DNA from: Cycas panzhihuaensis | Taxonomy: Eukaryota > Cycadophyta | Direction of reading: 5' to 3' | Length of the DNA stretch: 64,000 bases | NCBI GenBank assembly: GCA_023213395.1 | Contig: CM041465.1 | Span: forward strand, 48,553,741-48,617,740 | In this document: positions 33,599 through 45,906 of the stretch, in pieces | Layout: every line of letters starts with the position of its first letter | Position numbering within the stretch: position 1 is the stretch's first letter | The notes under the pieces: model-generated | Database searches by the model: none | The model's input: only the letters and a program-made list of their open reading frames with translations | What the model was told of the DNA's origin: nothing | Translations under genes and position numbers: made by a program

Positions 33599-35410
33599 TT
33601 TATGAGAGGCTTTTTCATTCAATATTTTATCATGTGATATCTTTCATGTTATGTGATAATACAAATAACATTACATTGGAGCATTATGAGAACCATGGCT
33701 AAAACCAAGTAGTCTTCTCCCCTCTTACTTGGTATTATAGCCATGTCTCAATCCAAGATTTTTTATTTAGTTTCTAGCTAGCTTCCTTCTCAATTTTCTC
33801 TTTATGTTATACCTATCATTATAGGTTACATTTATTATCAACTAAACTAGAGAAAGTTGATATGCCTCTACTATTTTAGATTTATCCAAATGACTTTTGA
33901 ATGAAAAACTATACATGGTGAAAAATATAAAAACATCACTATTTTTAATATATATCATTAAATGTTTCATAGCCTAAATAATTGATCTATTAGTTATTCT
34001 TTTAATGATCTAATCTTTATATAGAAGTAATTCTCATGATATGATTTCTTAGCTATGTTTAATTCGTATTATGACTATTGATTTACCTAACATCTCATCT
34101 TTACTTTTGTTTATATAGTTGCTATTAGTGACTCTTCTCTACATGGCCTTGGTGTCTTTGTGTTTTTTAGGCCATCTATTAGCATTCCTATAAGATTGTG
34201 GTCTTTACGTGGCTATGTTTAATCCGTAGCATCAATCTCTATGAAGCTATTGGTATGGTATCTTAATATGGCTCTAAAATAGATCTTTTTTTTTCCTATT
34301 ATCATGTTATTCATTCTTACTGATCTATCTATTATCTCTATTATTTATGTGGTCTCTATGATTAGCATCTTTACAACATGCAACTAGCCCTCTATGCATG
34401 ATTTGTTCTCTCCATGATGTACCATTGGTGCTCTTTATATCATATGTTTGCTCCACAACATTCCCTACCATATTTTTTACCTGTATGTTGGTTATTTCTC
34501 CATGGTATTATGGTTATTTGATTTAGACTACATGAAAAAATCTTAGCTCTACTCCATTTTATTCCTGTATGGCTACCATCCTAGATTCAAAGAAGGTTTA
34601 GTGATAAATAGAGAAGTAAATAAAGATTTTTTTCTCTACTTTAATCAATCTCCTTTAAATTATGGATCTATATAGAGTTACTAGCTTCAATAGATTCTTG
34701 CCCACTACTGGACGAGTAAAACCACTTTATATGACTGCTTATTTTAACCCTTGTAGAGTTATCTTCATAATAGAGAAGATAGAATGAGATTTCATCACTT
34801 TTGTAAAGAAAACTAATCTTTTATATTCAAACTATGCTATTCTTTTTTTAAATTCCCACCATTTAATTTATTTTTTATAGTGTTTTAAAAAATTAGGTTG
34901 TTTAGATCAGTATATTCATAGAATATTCCAAATTTGATAAAGGTCCCTAACTTAAGGTTACATTTTTTATAATTTTAGAGCTTTTTAAGGCTTATTTTTT
35001 AATCTATTATGTAGTTTTTTAGTTTTTTTCTAAAGGAGTTTTTAATATAATTTTTACTTAAAATATAAAACTGAATCTATTAGTAATAAACTTCTTTTAA
35101 AAATTAATCAAGAACATGAAAAAGATAAATACCTAACTGAACCACTTGATTACTAGCCTTGCAAGGGGAATGGCAAGGACCCCTAAAGTTACCACTCCAC
35201 ACATGCTAATGATTTTTCTCAAATTCTATAGATATTAGGGAAGCCCATTAGTTATCAGGTGTATTGAGTGGTAGGCTAAGGTGTTTATACCTAAAACCTT
35301 AAAGTTTAGAGGCCATGCTAGACCTAAAGGGGGTGAGTGCCTTGGTTCTAAGTGTTTCTTTAGTCAAGGATCTATCATCCAGTCTATAAATCCAAGTGGA
35401 TTAATGATGT
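33599..35410. other. AT-rich spacer, no gene recognised
   Basis: No coding family or terminal repeat recognised. TGGTATTATAGCC near 33,741 resembles a worn primer binding site after a possible LTR end, but no gag follows. The right end, GATGT at 35,406-35,410, is the left copy of the target duplication made by the Tat-like element. Confidence 0.5.
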
Positions 35411-36121
35411 TGGACGCGCGTCTACCGGATAACTACTTAACTAGTAGGTGTGGAGAGAGCGGGTGGTGAAATGATTGAAAGTAGGACCTAAAAGGTGAGT
35501 AACTATCACGCAGAGTGCCCGTCTTGTGGAGGCCTTGAGTTCGGGATCTGCAATGGAGTATGGCTACTATCAGGTGGTCCTTCACTGCTTCGAGCAAGAG
35601 GTGAAGATGTGTAGGGCAAACCTGGGCTGACCCAGAGACGAGACCCTCCCACCCTTGGGTGGCCAGAAGGGGGGAAGAGAAGACCCAAAGGGGATAGGTC
35701 AAGAATACGCCTACACAACCTAACCCGGTACACAAGTGATGCGAGGAGCAAGGAACGTGTGTGGTTGAGGGGGGAAAGAGAAAGTTAAAGGAAGAGGGTT
35801 CCTACGACCTTTCCTATAGACGGTAAAGATGTATGCAGCAAAATAAACAAAACGCAACCAAACACAAGACCAAATTTTCCCTTTTATCTTCCGATGTACT
35901 AATTACTAAAGGAGAAATAAAAGAAAGAAAGAGGTAGCAAAGTGGAGCGAAACGTGCACACAGGCCAAGGCGTCTTGTGATGGAAGCCTTCTCGAGGAGC
36001 ACCAAACCACTCCACACGACGCGTTGGATGCGAGACGCCGCGGCGGGCGACAAGGGGGGCTTCCTTACCTTCCCCAGAAAATCAAATGCGGTGCAAAGAA
36101 AGAAAGGAAGCACCAACTAAC
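35411..36121 (-). repeat. 3' LTR of the Tat-like element, distal part
   Basis: Collinear with 56,981-57,690 of the 5' LTR. It is interrupted after CTAAC at 36,121 by copia element B. A block near 35,515-35,550 differs strongly from its partner near 57,085-57,120, while the sequence on both sides is nearly identical. Short frames inside the LTR are not conserved between the two copies and are not coding. Confidence 0.95.
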
Positions 36122-36419
36122 TGAAAAGGGTTAATGACATAAGGTCATTACATTAGTTGATTATTTCGAAAAAGGGTCTTAAGTGAACTTTAAATTAGAT
36201 CACTTAAGTGAAATGCACTTTCATGTGCATTATGTGTAATTTCATTTCACCTAACTCAAATGCTCCCTCTCTTAATATAAAAGTAAAGCTCAATGGAGGA
36301 GATTCATTCTTTACCTCCCCATTTTGTGAGAGCTACTTTCTTTCTCTCAAGTCTCTCTTGCTCCCATGTTTGCCTTTGTGTTTAGTGCATGGAGCTGAAG
36401 GATAGATCCACTCTTTTCA
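36122..36419 (+). repeat. 5' LTR of copia element B
   Basis: 298 bp. The TATA box TATAAAAG is at 36,276-36,283; an inverted pair CTTAAGTG/CACTTAAG lies near 36,177-36,207. It differs from the 3' LTR only at a T/C in CTCTCT[T/C]AATAT and a C/A in GGAG[C/A]TGAAG. Confidence 0.97.
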
Positions 36420-36433
36420 TATGGTATCAGAGC

Positions 36434-38520
36434 TTGCTTCCTTCATATTCCCCACTTGCACTTGCAATGGAGCCATCACTTCCTTCTCCCCCACAATCCA
36501 TGTGGTGAAGGAGATTGTGAAAGTGAATTTAGAAATATTTTCAAGTTATTATGATAGCATATTTTGTATTGTTTGCTTTTCCTTTCTCTTTTGCAGGTTT
36601 AGAAGCATAATACAAGGAGTTGTAAGGCCCAAGGATTCCAATCCTTTGTTGGCCATTCATGCTATCTCATTCTTCTTTTTCTTTTCCCTTTTTGTCCATT
36701 TAACAGAAATCTTTGTAGAAATCTTTCCAGCATTTAGAAGAATGATTGTAAGGGGAGTTTTTACCCATTTTTTTTAAAGCATTTTGAGCCATTGAAAATA
36801 TCTATCATTGTATGCTCTCACCTTGCCCATATTGGGATCCTGGTGATCAACAAATGATGGAAATTTCATATGGTATCATGTGTTAATGAGATATTAGCAA
36901 GCTTAAATTTCTGCAGAAATATAATTTGATTACTAAACTTCACAGGTCTGCAAAATCTTCTACATAGATCCAATTGAAGTGATTCCAATTTTCAAAGATG
37001 GGGCTCTAAGTCTACTTTCCAGTGCAAAAATTGGCACCTAATTTGGATGTCGTATGAGGAAGTTATTGCTGTTTTAGTGAACAGTAGTTATTTTTAGTAA
37101 CAATTCTAGAAAAATATAATTTCCTAAATTTGTGGGGCTGTCAAAAACTTTCCAGAACTCATTTGGACCTGATTCTACTTCCTGAAGATGAAGCTCTGAG
37201 TCTAGTTTGCAGCACAAAAACCGGCACTCCATTTCGACATTGTGGGAGAAAGTTATTGCAGATTTAGTGAAGAGTACTTTTTTTGTATTAACAAAAAAAA
37301 AAAAAAGTGAAGAAAATTTCTTCCTTTTTATAAGGCTTAAAAGCCTATTGTAAAAGTGAGAAAAAAACACCTGGATCAGAGCAATATCCGGTGTCCTCAC
37401 TCACTTATTATCATTGCATTTCAGCACTCTAAAATCACTCAAAGCAAGCACACAAAGACACTTCAAGCAAGCACTCCAAAAGCACTCCAAGCAAGCATTA
37501 TTTTCAGTTAAATGTACGTTTGATGCAATTCGATAATCTTTTCACTCTTCCTAAAAGGGCATCACGTCGTTATTTTCTGCCATCTTGTACTGTTCACACT
37601 CGCCAAGGTTGAGATACCTTGGTTGGCGAATTCCGTGCCATAAAGGAGGTGTGGGTTTCAAGTTGGGGACCGGACTAAGCAGGAATATTGGTGAGGTTTG
37701 GTTAGCCATACCATCGTGCCTCAATCGGGGATCATCCACGATAACCAAGGGAAAAGCTGAAACTTTAATACAAGATTAAAATATACCCAATCCAATATCC
37801 GTCATAGCCATGGGTATGCACGTACCACTCTTTAGAGGAGGCATATAGCTACTCATTGGTGAGCGGGTGAGGATTGGGAGTACTAAACTCCATTGTGACT
37901 TGGATTTCATCACCAAGCACGATTGCGGGTATCATGGTGAAGGCCAAATTAATTCTACTAGAAGCCTAGGCATCCCTTCAACAACCTCAACTACCGTTGG
38001 ACATAAGTTAGAGGTTATTGGGTTGATTACGCATCCTACATTCGAGTTTCAAGTTGTGTAAACCCAATGATATCAACTTCTACATTGGCCTACAATCTTG
38101 TATATTGATCACTTACTTATTTGTAAAAAGTGATCCAGTGTAATCACAATCATAGTGCTTCTCATATTCCTGCTGCGTCAGGTTAATATTTACCACAAGT
38201 GTTAGTGGCCAATTTTTATCATAGTGCTTCTCATATTCCTACTGCGTCAGGTTAATATTTGTCACAAGTGTTGGTGACTTTTCTCTAAGTTGCTCCCTTC
38301 ATCTTTGAGCAACCATTCTCACTTCTTCTTCCTTCTTCTACACTACTTCATTACATTTCCCATTTGTAAATAGTGATCGGTCATTTATTACCATCACTTT
38401 TATAGTCCCTTGTTCATTTCTTCCCTTCTAAAAGACACAATGTCTTCACAGTTCAAGCAAAATGTGAGCGCATTCTAAAGGAAAGAAAATTGGGACATGT
38501 GGTTCCTTTGGTGTCGAAAT
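36434..38520 (+). other. Long untranslated leader of copia element B
   Basis: About 2.1 kb between primer site and gag, aligned throughout with the leader of element A. It contains an A-run near 37,293, several AAGCAAGCA repeats (37,438-37,495), and a duplicated GTGCTTCTCATATTCCTxCTGCGTCAGG unit near 38,155-38,250 (in pieces: GTGCTTCTCATATTCCT, then CTGCGTCAGGTTAATATT). The frame 36,421-36,777 is not kept as coding in A. Confidence 0.7.
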
Positions 38521-38527
38521 CTTTGCA

Positions 38528-39400
38528 AAGTATGAAGGTCTATGGAGAGATCACTTACAACCTACACCACATTGCATTCTGACTACCACAAGCCTTGTGG
38601 GAGGTGCTCAATGCCTCCATGAAGGCTAAGCGCCAATGGGAACTTGATGATGATAAAATGCGTGGGGATACTACTTGTCACCGATTATTCCTGCATAATC
38701 TCATTGATGAATCATACATGATACGGCATGGAAAGTTCTTGAAGTTCTTAAGAAGAACTTTGACACTAAATCGAGACTTAGAATTTGTTCACTTAGTGTT
38801 GAAGATGAACAAATTGAAAATCTGCGTAAAGGACATGCAAGTGAGACAATCAATCTCCTTGTCCAATCAAGCAAGCCATTGATAAAGATTTTAAAACTCA
38901 ATGCATTACATGGGCTTTCTTGATTCGGTCATGTCTCCATATCCCGTATAAAAATCTATTGGGAGTCTTCAATCCGGTGGAACTTTAAAGACCCTAAACT
39001 TTGAGGATCTTGGCGATAAGTTCATTGAATTTGATAAGACCTTTGATACCAACTTTGCCACTACATCGGATCAATTGATCTTGCTTTTGAAGTGGAAGAA
39101 GATCTTTGTTACACCAAAATCAAGGTCAATACTCTCGTAGAGGTGGTAATTCTGTGGAAGAGGAAGAGGGTAGACAACAAGGACAACGTCCTCTTAGTCA
39201 ACAGGCTCCTCAATTCCAACAAAAGCATCTCAAGGCCAAGGGCAAAATAATCAACTGGACCTAGATCGATGTCGAGAAGAGACAATCCACCGTAATACTT
39301 ACTTTGGAAATCAAACAATCATGTGCAAAGGTGTAATAGAAGAGGACATTATGCCAAAAATTGCAAGCGCCACCAACAAACTACCAAGTTATCAACGGTA
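38528..39400 (+). pseudogene. Copia element B gag, frameshifted
   Basis: Gag of the UBN2 type: WEVLNASMKAKRQWELDDDK near 38,598 (open 38,595-38,882) continues after frameshifts through KFLKFLRRTLT and DKFIEFDKTFDTNFATT-type sequence near 39,015-39,060. The zinc knuckle near 39,321-39,362 has lost one C, so its CX2C half is out of frame. The copy in element A lacks several of these indels, showing they are particular to B. B cannot make a full Gag as written. Confidence 0.8.
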
Positions 39401-40975
39401 GCGCCATGGTGCACATAATGTTGATAATACTTCTTCTTTGAAGATGCTTTTGGTGGAGCATGTGGAACATTTGCTCATGCACACCTTCAAAGAATTGGGA
39501 CCACTTCATCAAATGTTGTTGATAGATCCACTAAGTATATTGAGGCTCATTGTGGCTATGCTTATTCACTTTTGCCTTCACCACTTGGAGTTGCAAATAG
39601 TGCTACCTCAAATACTTCATCGTGGATCATGGATACTATCGGAGCAACACAACACATGACTTGTCATCGCCGATTCTTTCAAGATTTTGACTACGAAGTT
39701 AGTGGTGTTGTACACATGGTGACAAATCATCTCGGCCGAGAAGGACTTGGAGCAGTTTGCACGAAACTCCTAGGCCTTCCAGTTTTACACTTGTTGATGT
39801 TTTATATATTCATTCTCACTGCGAATCACTCTCCACTGTCCACCCTTGTCTCTCGTGGATTTGATGCGAGTGTAGCGCAAACAATCAAACTCTGTGTCAT
39901 TCACCCTCCTTCAAATCTTTGTGGTTATGGCCGAATTCTTGATGGTAAACTTTTCGCCTAAGCGGCTCACCATCCTCTGAAGCCAACTATGTTGATGATG
40001 AATTTATTTTACCACAACCCCGACTCCTCAAAGTTGTTCCAAAGCGACTCTATGGCATGCTCGTATGGGCCATATCAAAATTGATCGTTTAAGAGAACTA
40101 CAAGACACTCTTCTGGTTTGCCTAAGTTCCCCTCAAGCCCTTTAAATGTGAAGCATGTATTATTGCTAAATCTCAAAGACAACCCTTTCCTCGTAGTCGG
40201 TGGAAATCTACCCAACCTTTGCGGCTTGTACACTCGGATATATGCGGTCCTATGCCCATCCCTTCTATCAAGCAGTGGTACTATATTACTTTCATTGATG
40301 ATTTTACCAAGAAAGTATGGGTTGCTTTTCTTGCAAAGAAAGATGAAGCTTTTTCTATGTTTCAAGCTTTCAAGGCCCGCGTGGAAAATGAATCGATTCA
40401 AGATCAAAATACTCGGGGTACAATGGTGGCGAGTACACATCCAATGAGTTTGAATCGTACCTACGTCAACGTGAAATCAAACATCAGACCACTGTTGCAG
40501 GTACACCCCAGCAAAATGGAGTTGCCGGGCGTATGAACAGGACCATCATGAATATGGCTCGTGCTATCTTTGGTATATAAGAATGTCCCTATCTATCTTT
40601 GAGGTGAGGCTATACGGGCTGTGTATTGCATCAACACCATTAGTCCTCCAAGCTCGGCCCCTCTCCACATGAAATGTGGTATGGACAAACCCCCTCTATC
40701 TCGCACTTCAGAATTTTTGGCTCTACTTGTTATGCTCATATTTTGCAGGAACATAGAAATAAGCTCAAGATAGAGCCATCAAAGGCATCTTTATCGGATA
40801 CCCTATGGACAAAAAGGGATACAAGGTTTTATACCTTGAGGCGCAAAATCATCATCACTAGAGATGTTATCTTTGCGAGGCGAAGATCAATTACTCGAGA
40901 CTTGACTCCAAGATGCCTTCATACCGATTTAATGATGCTCTTTGAATTTGATGTCAGTTCCAAAATTTAGGGAAG
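39400..40975 (+). pseudogene. Copia element B protease-integrase, frameshifted
   Basis: The protease site reads WIMDTIGATQHM (39,620-39,658): three bases (ATC) are inserted into the codons for DTGA, so the catalytic triad motif becomes DTIGA. The pre-integrase zinc region and integrase follow in several frames: RLVHSDICGPMPIPS and DDFTKKVWVAFLAKKDEAF (40,219-40,350, open), then a shift near 40,415 (the partner copy has the catalytic KTDNGGEY there), and PSISHFRIFGSTCYAHI (40,695-40,745). Small indels, not nonsense codons, are the main damage. Confidence 0.85.
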
Positions 40976-42890
40976 ATCTTTGAGCAGATGCTTAAAATCT
41001 TGGAATCGACAATAGAGCCTCGGAGGATACAAGCTGTGACTCCAATCCAATGTGTACACATCCAGCACCATCATTTGTGAACAGCCAAGTTGACAAAGGC
41101 AAAGCCATAGCGGAAGGATCATCTTCTCCAACATCTGGTGGCCCATCTTCTCCGAGATCGTCAACTTCCTCGTGCCAAATATTTCACATGATCCTTTTCA
41201 GGATTAAAACGAAGATCAAGAGGTTGTGGAAATGAAAACCTCATTCCCAACTCGAGGTTTTCGTGAAGCCTACCGACTACACAAGGACATGCGACCCGGA
41301 TGAGGTAGGCAAAGCGGCACTAGAAGTGCCCATAGAGCAAGGATGCATGAATCACTTTCCGTTGAGCTTGAACCAACAGGCGCATCTTGCTCTTAATGAA
41401 GAGCCCCTAACGTACCAAGAAGTCGTAAAGCATGCGACTTGGAGAAATGCCATGAATGAAGAGTATCAATCTCTTATTAAGAGCGGTACATGGGAGCTTG
41501 TTGATCTACCACTTGGAAGAAAGGTAGTTCAAAATAAATGGGTGTTCAAAAATAAGTATAGATCGGATGGCACCCTAGAAAACACAAAGGCGAGGTTGGT
41601 AGCAAAAGGATTCACGCAAAGGGAAGGCATTGACTACTGAAATCTTTGCTCCTACAACCAAGTGGCCTACAATCGAACTCTAATAGCCTTGGGCGCTCAG
41701 CGGGGTTGGAAAATCCACCAACTCGATGTTAAGACCGCATTTCTCATTGGGGACCTTAAAGAAGAAATTTACATGGCTCAACGGAAGGATCTGAGATTGA
41801 TCGAGGAGCATAAAGTTTGTAGGCTCAAAAGTCCTCGTCTGACCTAAAGCAAGCCCTCGTGCTTGGTTTACTAAGTTGTCTGAAAGAATGAGGCAACTTG
41901 GATATGAGGTTTGTGACTATCAAGATATTGATGCAACATTATTCATCAAGCGCCAAAATGATAAAGTCACTTACCTCTTAATCTTTGTGGATGACATGCT
42001 CATAACGGGAATAGTGAGCAGTGTCGGCCGGTGAAGAAGGACCTTGTTAAAACTTTTGAATTGTCTGACCTCGGGTTGATGAAATATTACTTGGGAATTG
42101 AAGTAACTCAAAAGGATGGCAAAATCTTTCTCTCCCAAGAAAAATATATCAACGATCTTGACAAAGTTTCGGTTGGAAGGTGCTCGACGTGGATACACCT
42201 ATGGAGCCTAATATTAAGCTCTCGGTTGATGGTGACAATAGGGAGGCGGACGCAACACTCTGAGGCAACTTGTAGGTAGTCTCATCTATACTACCAACAC
42301 AAGGCGGATATTGCACACTCTATTGGCATTCTTGCAAGATTCATGACAAATCCTAAGCGTAATCATTGGCAAGGCAATACAGTGTTGAGGTACCTAAAGG
42401 CGACTAGCAAATATGGTGCATTGTATGAACCCAATGCGAATTTAAACTTTATGCATACAGGACTCGAGACTTTCTTGGGAGATAAAGACAGGAAGATCTA
42501 CGTGCAGGTGCGTAACATTTCTTGGAACAAAGACCAATATCATGGAGATCCGACGAGGAAGATAGTTGCGAGACTCAGCTACCGAAGCTAAGTACATTCT
42601 TGCTTACGAGACAAGCAAGGAGGTGATATGGCTTAGAAAATTGTTGAATACATTAAATGCCACCCAACAAAGTTCTACTAGCTTACGTGTTGGTAGGCAA
42701 TCTACAATCGGATGGCTAAAATCACAGATTTCATGATCGTACCAAACATATAAGTACAAAAGTCCACGAGATTAGAGAACTAGTTCATGATGGCACAATT
42801 CAACTGGAGTACTGCCCCACAATGGATCAAGTGGCGATATCTTCACCAAACCACGAAGAGGGTGAAGTTTGAGCAGTTCAAAGCAACTCG
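40976..42890 (+). pseudogene. Copia element B reverse transcriptase-RNase H, frameshifted
   Basis: The reverse transcriptase start is open at 41,263-41,640 (EEYQSLIKSGTWELVDLP, NKWVFKNKYRSDG, ARLVAKGFTQREG). The next blocks are HQLDVKTAFLIGDLKEEIYM (41,717-41,776) and FVDDML at about 41,982, with both catalytic aspartates intact, unlike in A. Then come LSDLGLMKYYLGIEVTQKDG (42,060-42,118) and, in changing frames, RNase H to the end at about 42,890 (the ISWN and DGTIQLEYCP region). At least ten small indels relative to A break the frame. Confidence 0.85.
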
Positions 42891-43339
42891 ACCTTAGGGC
42901 CTCCATCTCGGTGATTGAAGGAGATGACAATAGGACCATCATACTCTGTCTCATTCGTGAAAACCCCTTGTGGGCGGAAGGACAAGAGTAAGTCTCTACT
43001 CTATCCCATTCGTGAAAACCCCATGTGGTAGCGAAAGGATAAGGGTTGTATCATTTTGAAAAATCGGAACTGTGAAAACCGAAAGGGCATGGGGATGACC
43101 AAATGGTATATGGAGACTCATGAGATTTCAGCTACAAAATTTATTGTCTTGATTGGCTATCGGCTACATTTAAAGAGTCACTGAGCCGAGTTAGTAGATT
43201 AGAAAATTTGTGGGTTTGCTTCCCATGAGGGTTTCCCACAAAAGTATCATACTAGTTTGCTTTGTAAGAGGCTCAAATGAAGACCTCATAGGATAGAATA
43301 AAATAGAATGAAATGACCTTCTACCATTAAGGGGGAGAT

Positions 43340-43637
43340 TGAAAAGGGTTAATGACATAAGGTCATTACATTAGTTGATTATTTCGAAAAAGGGTCTTAA
43401 GTGAACTTTAAATTAGATCACTTAAGTGAAATGCACTTTCATGTGCATTATGTGTAATTTCATTTCACCTAACTCAAATGCTCCCTCTCTCAATATAAAA
43501 GTAAAGCTCAATGGAGGAGATTCATTCTTTACCTCCCCATTTTGTGAGAGCTACTTTCTTTCTCTCAAGTCTCTCTTGCTCCCATGTTTGCCTTTGTGTT
43601 TAGTGCATGGAGATGAAGGATAGATCCACTCTTTTCA
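43340..43637 (+). repeat. 3' LTR of copia element B
   Basis: 298 bp, with TATA box at 43,494-43,501 and 296 of 298 positions equal to the 5' LTR. The polypurine tract AAGGGGGAGAT lies directly before it. Confidence 0.97.
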
Positions 43638-43642
43638 CTAAC

Positions 43643-45503
43643 AAATGAAAACAACCTTAAAATACAACGTACATAAAGGTTCTTACCGGCAACGGGACCA
43701 ACGGGCGATATCCTCCACACTCTCGAATACCGGCAAGCAATGGCGGTCTCTCTCTTCCCGGAAGAAGAGCACTAATATACAATACAAGAGTCTAACAATA
43801 TACGCCTAAATAGTATAAATGTGAATCCAAATATACATGCATTAGTGCCAATCCAACAATGAAAGTACCTGAAAGAGAGTGATCAAGGCGAAAGTAAACG
43901 ATCGGTAAGCCTCAGAGTGGCCTACCTCCTGCAAATGATGCCCTAACCACCCCTCAAGAGCCACAAGGCAGCGAGGACAAGGCCAAGAGCAAGGGCTGGA
44001 AAATGGTAGCAAAGGGGCAAAGAGGGGCCCAAGAAAACCCACGGCTAACCAGGATGCTATGGGGAGCAAGCCGGGCAGCCGGGAAGAAAGTGAGGCAAAA
44101 ATTAGCGGTCGGGACTTATGAGTGTTGCCCAAACCTGAGCAAAAGGCCCCAAATCAGCGCGGCAACTTATGACAGTGCTGGTTTGGGCGGCCAAAAGAGG
44201 GCCTACAAACCCTTGTTTACAAGCCAAGGGCAGCATGGGGCGAGAGGGAGGCTTTGGAGGGCTTAGAGCTGCTTAGGAAGCGCGGAAGGTGGTACGAAAT
44301 CCACCCAGCTCCTCTCCAAAACCTATGCTACCCCTCAGCGCCACTGCCTTAGACAGCAAACGCAGGAAAGAAGCCCAAAAGAGTGGTAGAACAGCCCACA
44401 AAAGGGACAAGAACCAAACTCAAGTAAGCAAGCAAGGAACAAGCATCATAGAGCATGAATATCACAAGAGAAAAACATGCAAAGCGATGAATAATTGAGT
44501 GAGGGAGGTAAGGGACTTGCCTCAGCCAAAGAGCAGCAAAGAGGGGCTGAGAAAACAGCCCAGATCTGAAGTATAGTAGGTTTAGGACCCTGCTACAGAG
44601 GTTGGGAAGGAAACTCCTAAACTTGCAGCACTTGGGGCCTGCCTGGGCAAAGAATCTACTGGAGCCACTCTAAGGGGCCCTCTCCAAGGTGTATGAGGGG
44701 CTGGGAGAATGTCCAAGCCGCACCAAAGGAGAGCAGGCGGTGGAGGCGCAGTCCGAATGAGCAGTAAGCAGGGGAGAGCAGAGTAAGATGATGTTTCCTT
44801 GAGAGCAAATCCAAAAGTGAGCAAAAGAATCCTTGAAAATGAGCCAAAAATGGCTTAAATACTCAGACCAAACCCTAAAGCGAGCGATTATGGCACGGAT
44901 GGGTGAGAATTAAGGTGCGAGCCACGTGGCAGTTTCGCAATAAATGCGAAATTACCACGGCAGATTTTAAAAAATAATCTGAGACAGTCGTACCGCCACA
45001 AATTTCGCAGCATCGGATATTAAATGATCTTAAAATTCTGGCGGTATGCACCTAAGGCCAAAAATGGGGCCCACCGACCAGTCTAGGCTGGGGGCAGATG
45101 ACCGAAAGGACTAATAGAAAGCTAGAACACCTAACCGGGAGTAAACAAGCCAACAAAATGGGTCCGAAGGAGCAAAAATAGGGCCCAACCAGGGTGGCAA
45201 GTTGACCAAACGATGACGGGTCATCATACGGGCCGAGGTGGCGCAAACCTAGTGGATCCTGGAGCGAGGAGGGCAGATGCGGGAAGTAATATGGTCACCA
45301 GGGTGCCACACTCGCTAGGAGTGTGCCCCTGCTATAGTCGTCATAGGCTGAAATAAGTGTGGACGACTACAAGGTCGCCCACAAAGCCACACACATGCAG
45401 ATATGCAAGCAAACACTCATCAAATGAAAGCGATGATAAGGTGAGAAACATACCTGCACTTACCTAAGTCGGTGATTCCATATGCATTCAGGAGCTGGAA
45501 ACA
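43643..45503 (-). repeat. 3' LTR of the Tat-like element, proximal part
   Basis: Resumes the LTR after copia B and is collinear with 57,691-59,566. It contains a hairpin TTTCGCA-ATAAA-TGCGAAA near 44,934 that is kept in the other LTR (near 58,989), and on the minus strand a TATTTAAG that could be the promoter core (near 44,860). A replaced block near 45,003-45,050 differs from the partner at 59,058-59,105. Confidence 0.95.
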
Positions 45504-45906
45504 TCGCCTTAGCGGTAGAGCCTCGCCGCCTAAGCTCGGTGCGATGGCGAATCTTGGCAACAATCGCCGAGCATATGCGTATATAGATATATCAATCAAG
45601 ATCATAATAGTAGGCAAGGGTGCCGGCGAGTGTCGTGGCGGAATGCATGGATACGAAAGCGGCAGTGAAGACAACATAGGGGCTGCCTATGGGCCACCTG
45701 AGAACCGACTGGAAGAATGAGACAGGTGAGGGGGCTGCCCCCACCACAAAGGATGCAAAGGAGCATGCATAGTCAAGTAAAGAGTAAGCAAGGAGTAGGC
45801 ACCATAGTTTTACCTCATTAGTAGCCTAGTTTCAGAGGTGTGAACGGATCGCAAAGCAAAGTGACAAACGACTTGGGGCTTGGGCCACAAGAAGGCCAGG
45901 CAAGAC
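45504..45906 (-). other. 3' untranslated region of the Tat-like element
   Basis: Between the 3' LTR and the archaeal-type RNase H. No conserved protein seen. The tract directly before the LTR (minus strand, CCGCTAAGGCGA) is only weakly purine-rich for a polypurine tract. Confidence 0.5.

Larger units (their letters stand above)
36122..43637 (+). mobile_element. Copia element B, recently inserted, coding region scrambled
   Basis: LTRs of 298 bp (36,122-36,419 and 43,340-43,637) differ at only two positions, and a perfect CTAAC duplication is present (36,117-36,121 and 43,638-43,642), so insertion is recent. It lies inside the 3' LTR of the Tat-like element, whose undisturbed counterpart reads straight through near 57,686. 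The primer site TGGTATCAGAGC at 36,422-36,433 and the polypurine tract AAGGGGGAGAT before 43,340 are intact. It is the same family as element A. Despite its youth, gag-pol is full of small indels. Confidence 0.97.

Noticed and set aside
33700-33760. Primer-site-like TGGTATTATAGCC suggesting another 5' LTR
   Set aside because: Two mismatches to the initiator-Met site, no defined LTR end and no gag downstream.
36421-36777. 118-codon ORF just after the 5' LTR of copia B
   Set aside because: It begins in the primer site, is hydrophobic and Phe-rich, and its counterpart in element A (21,542-21,799 region) is not kept in length or frame.
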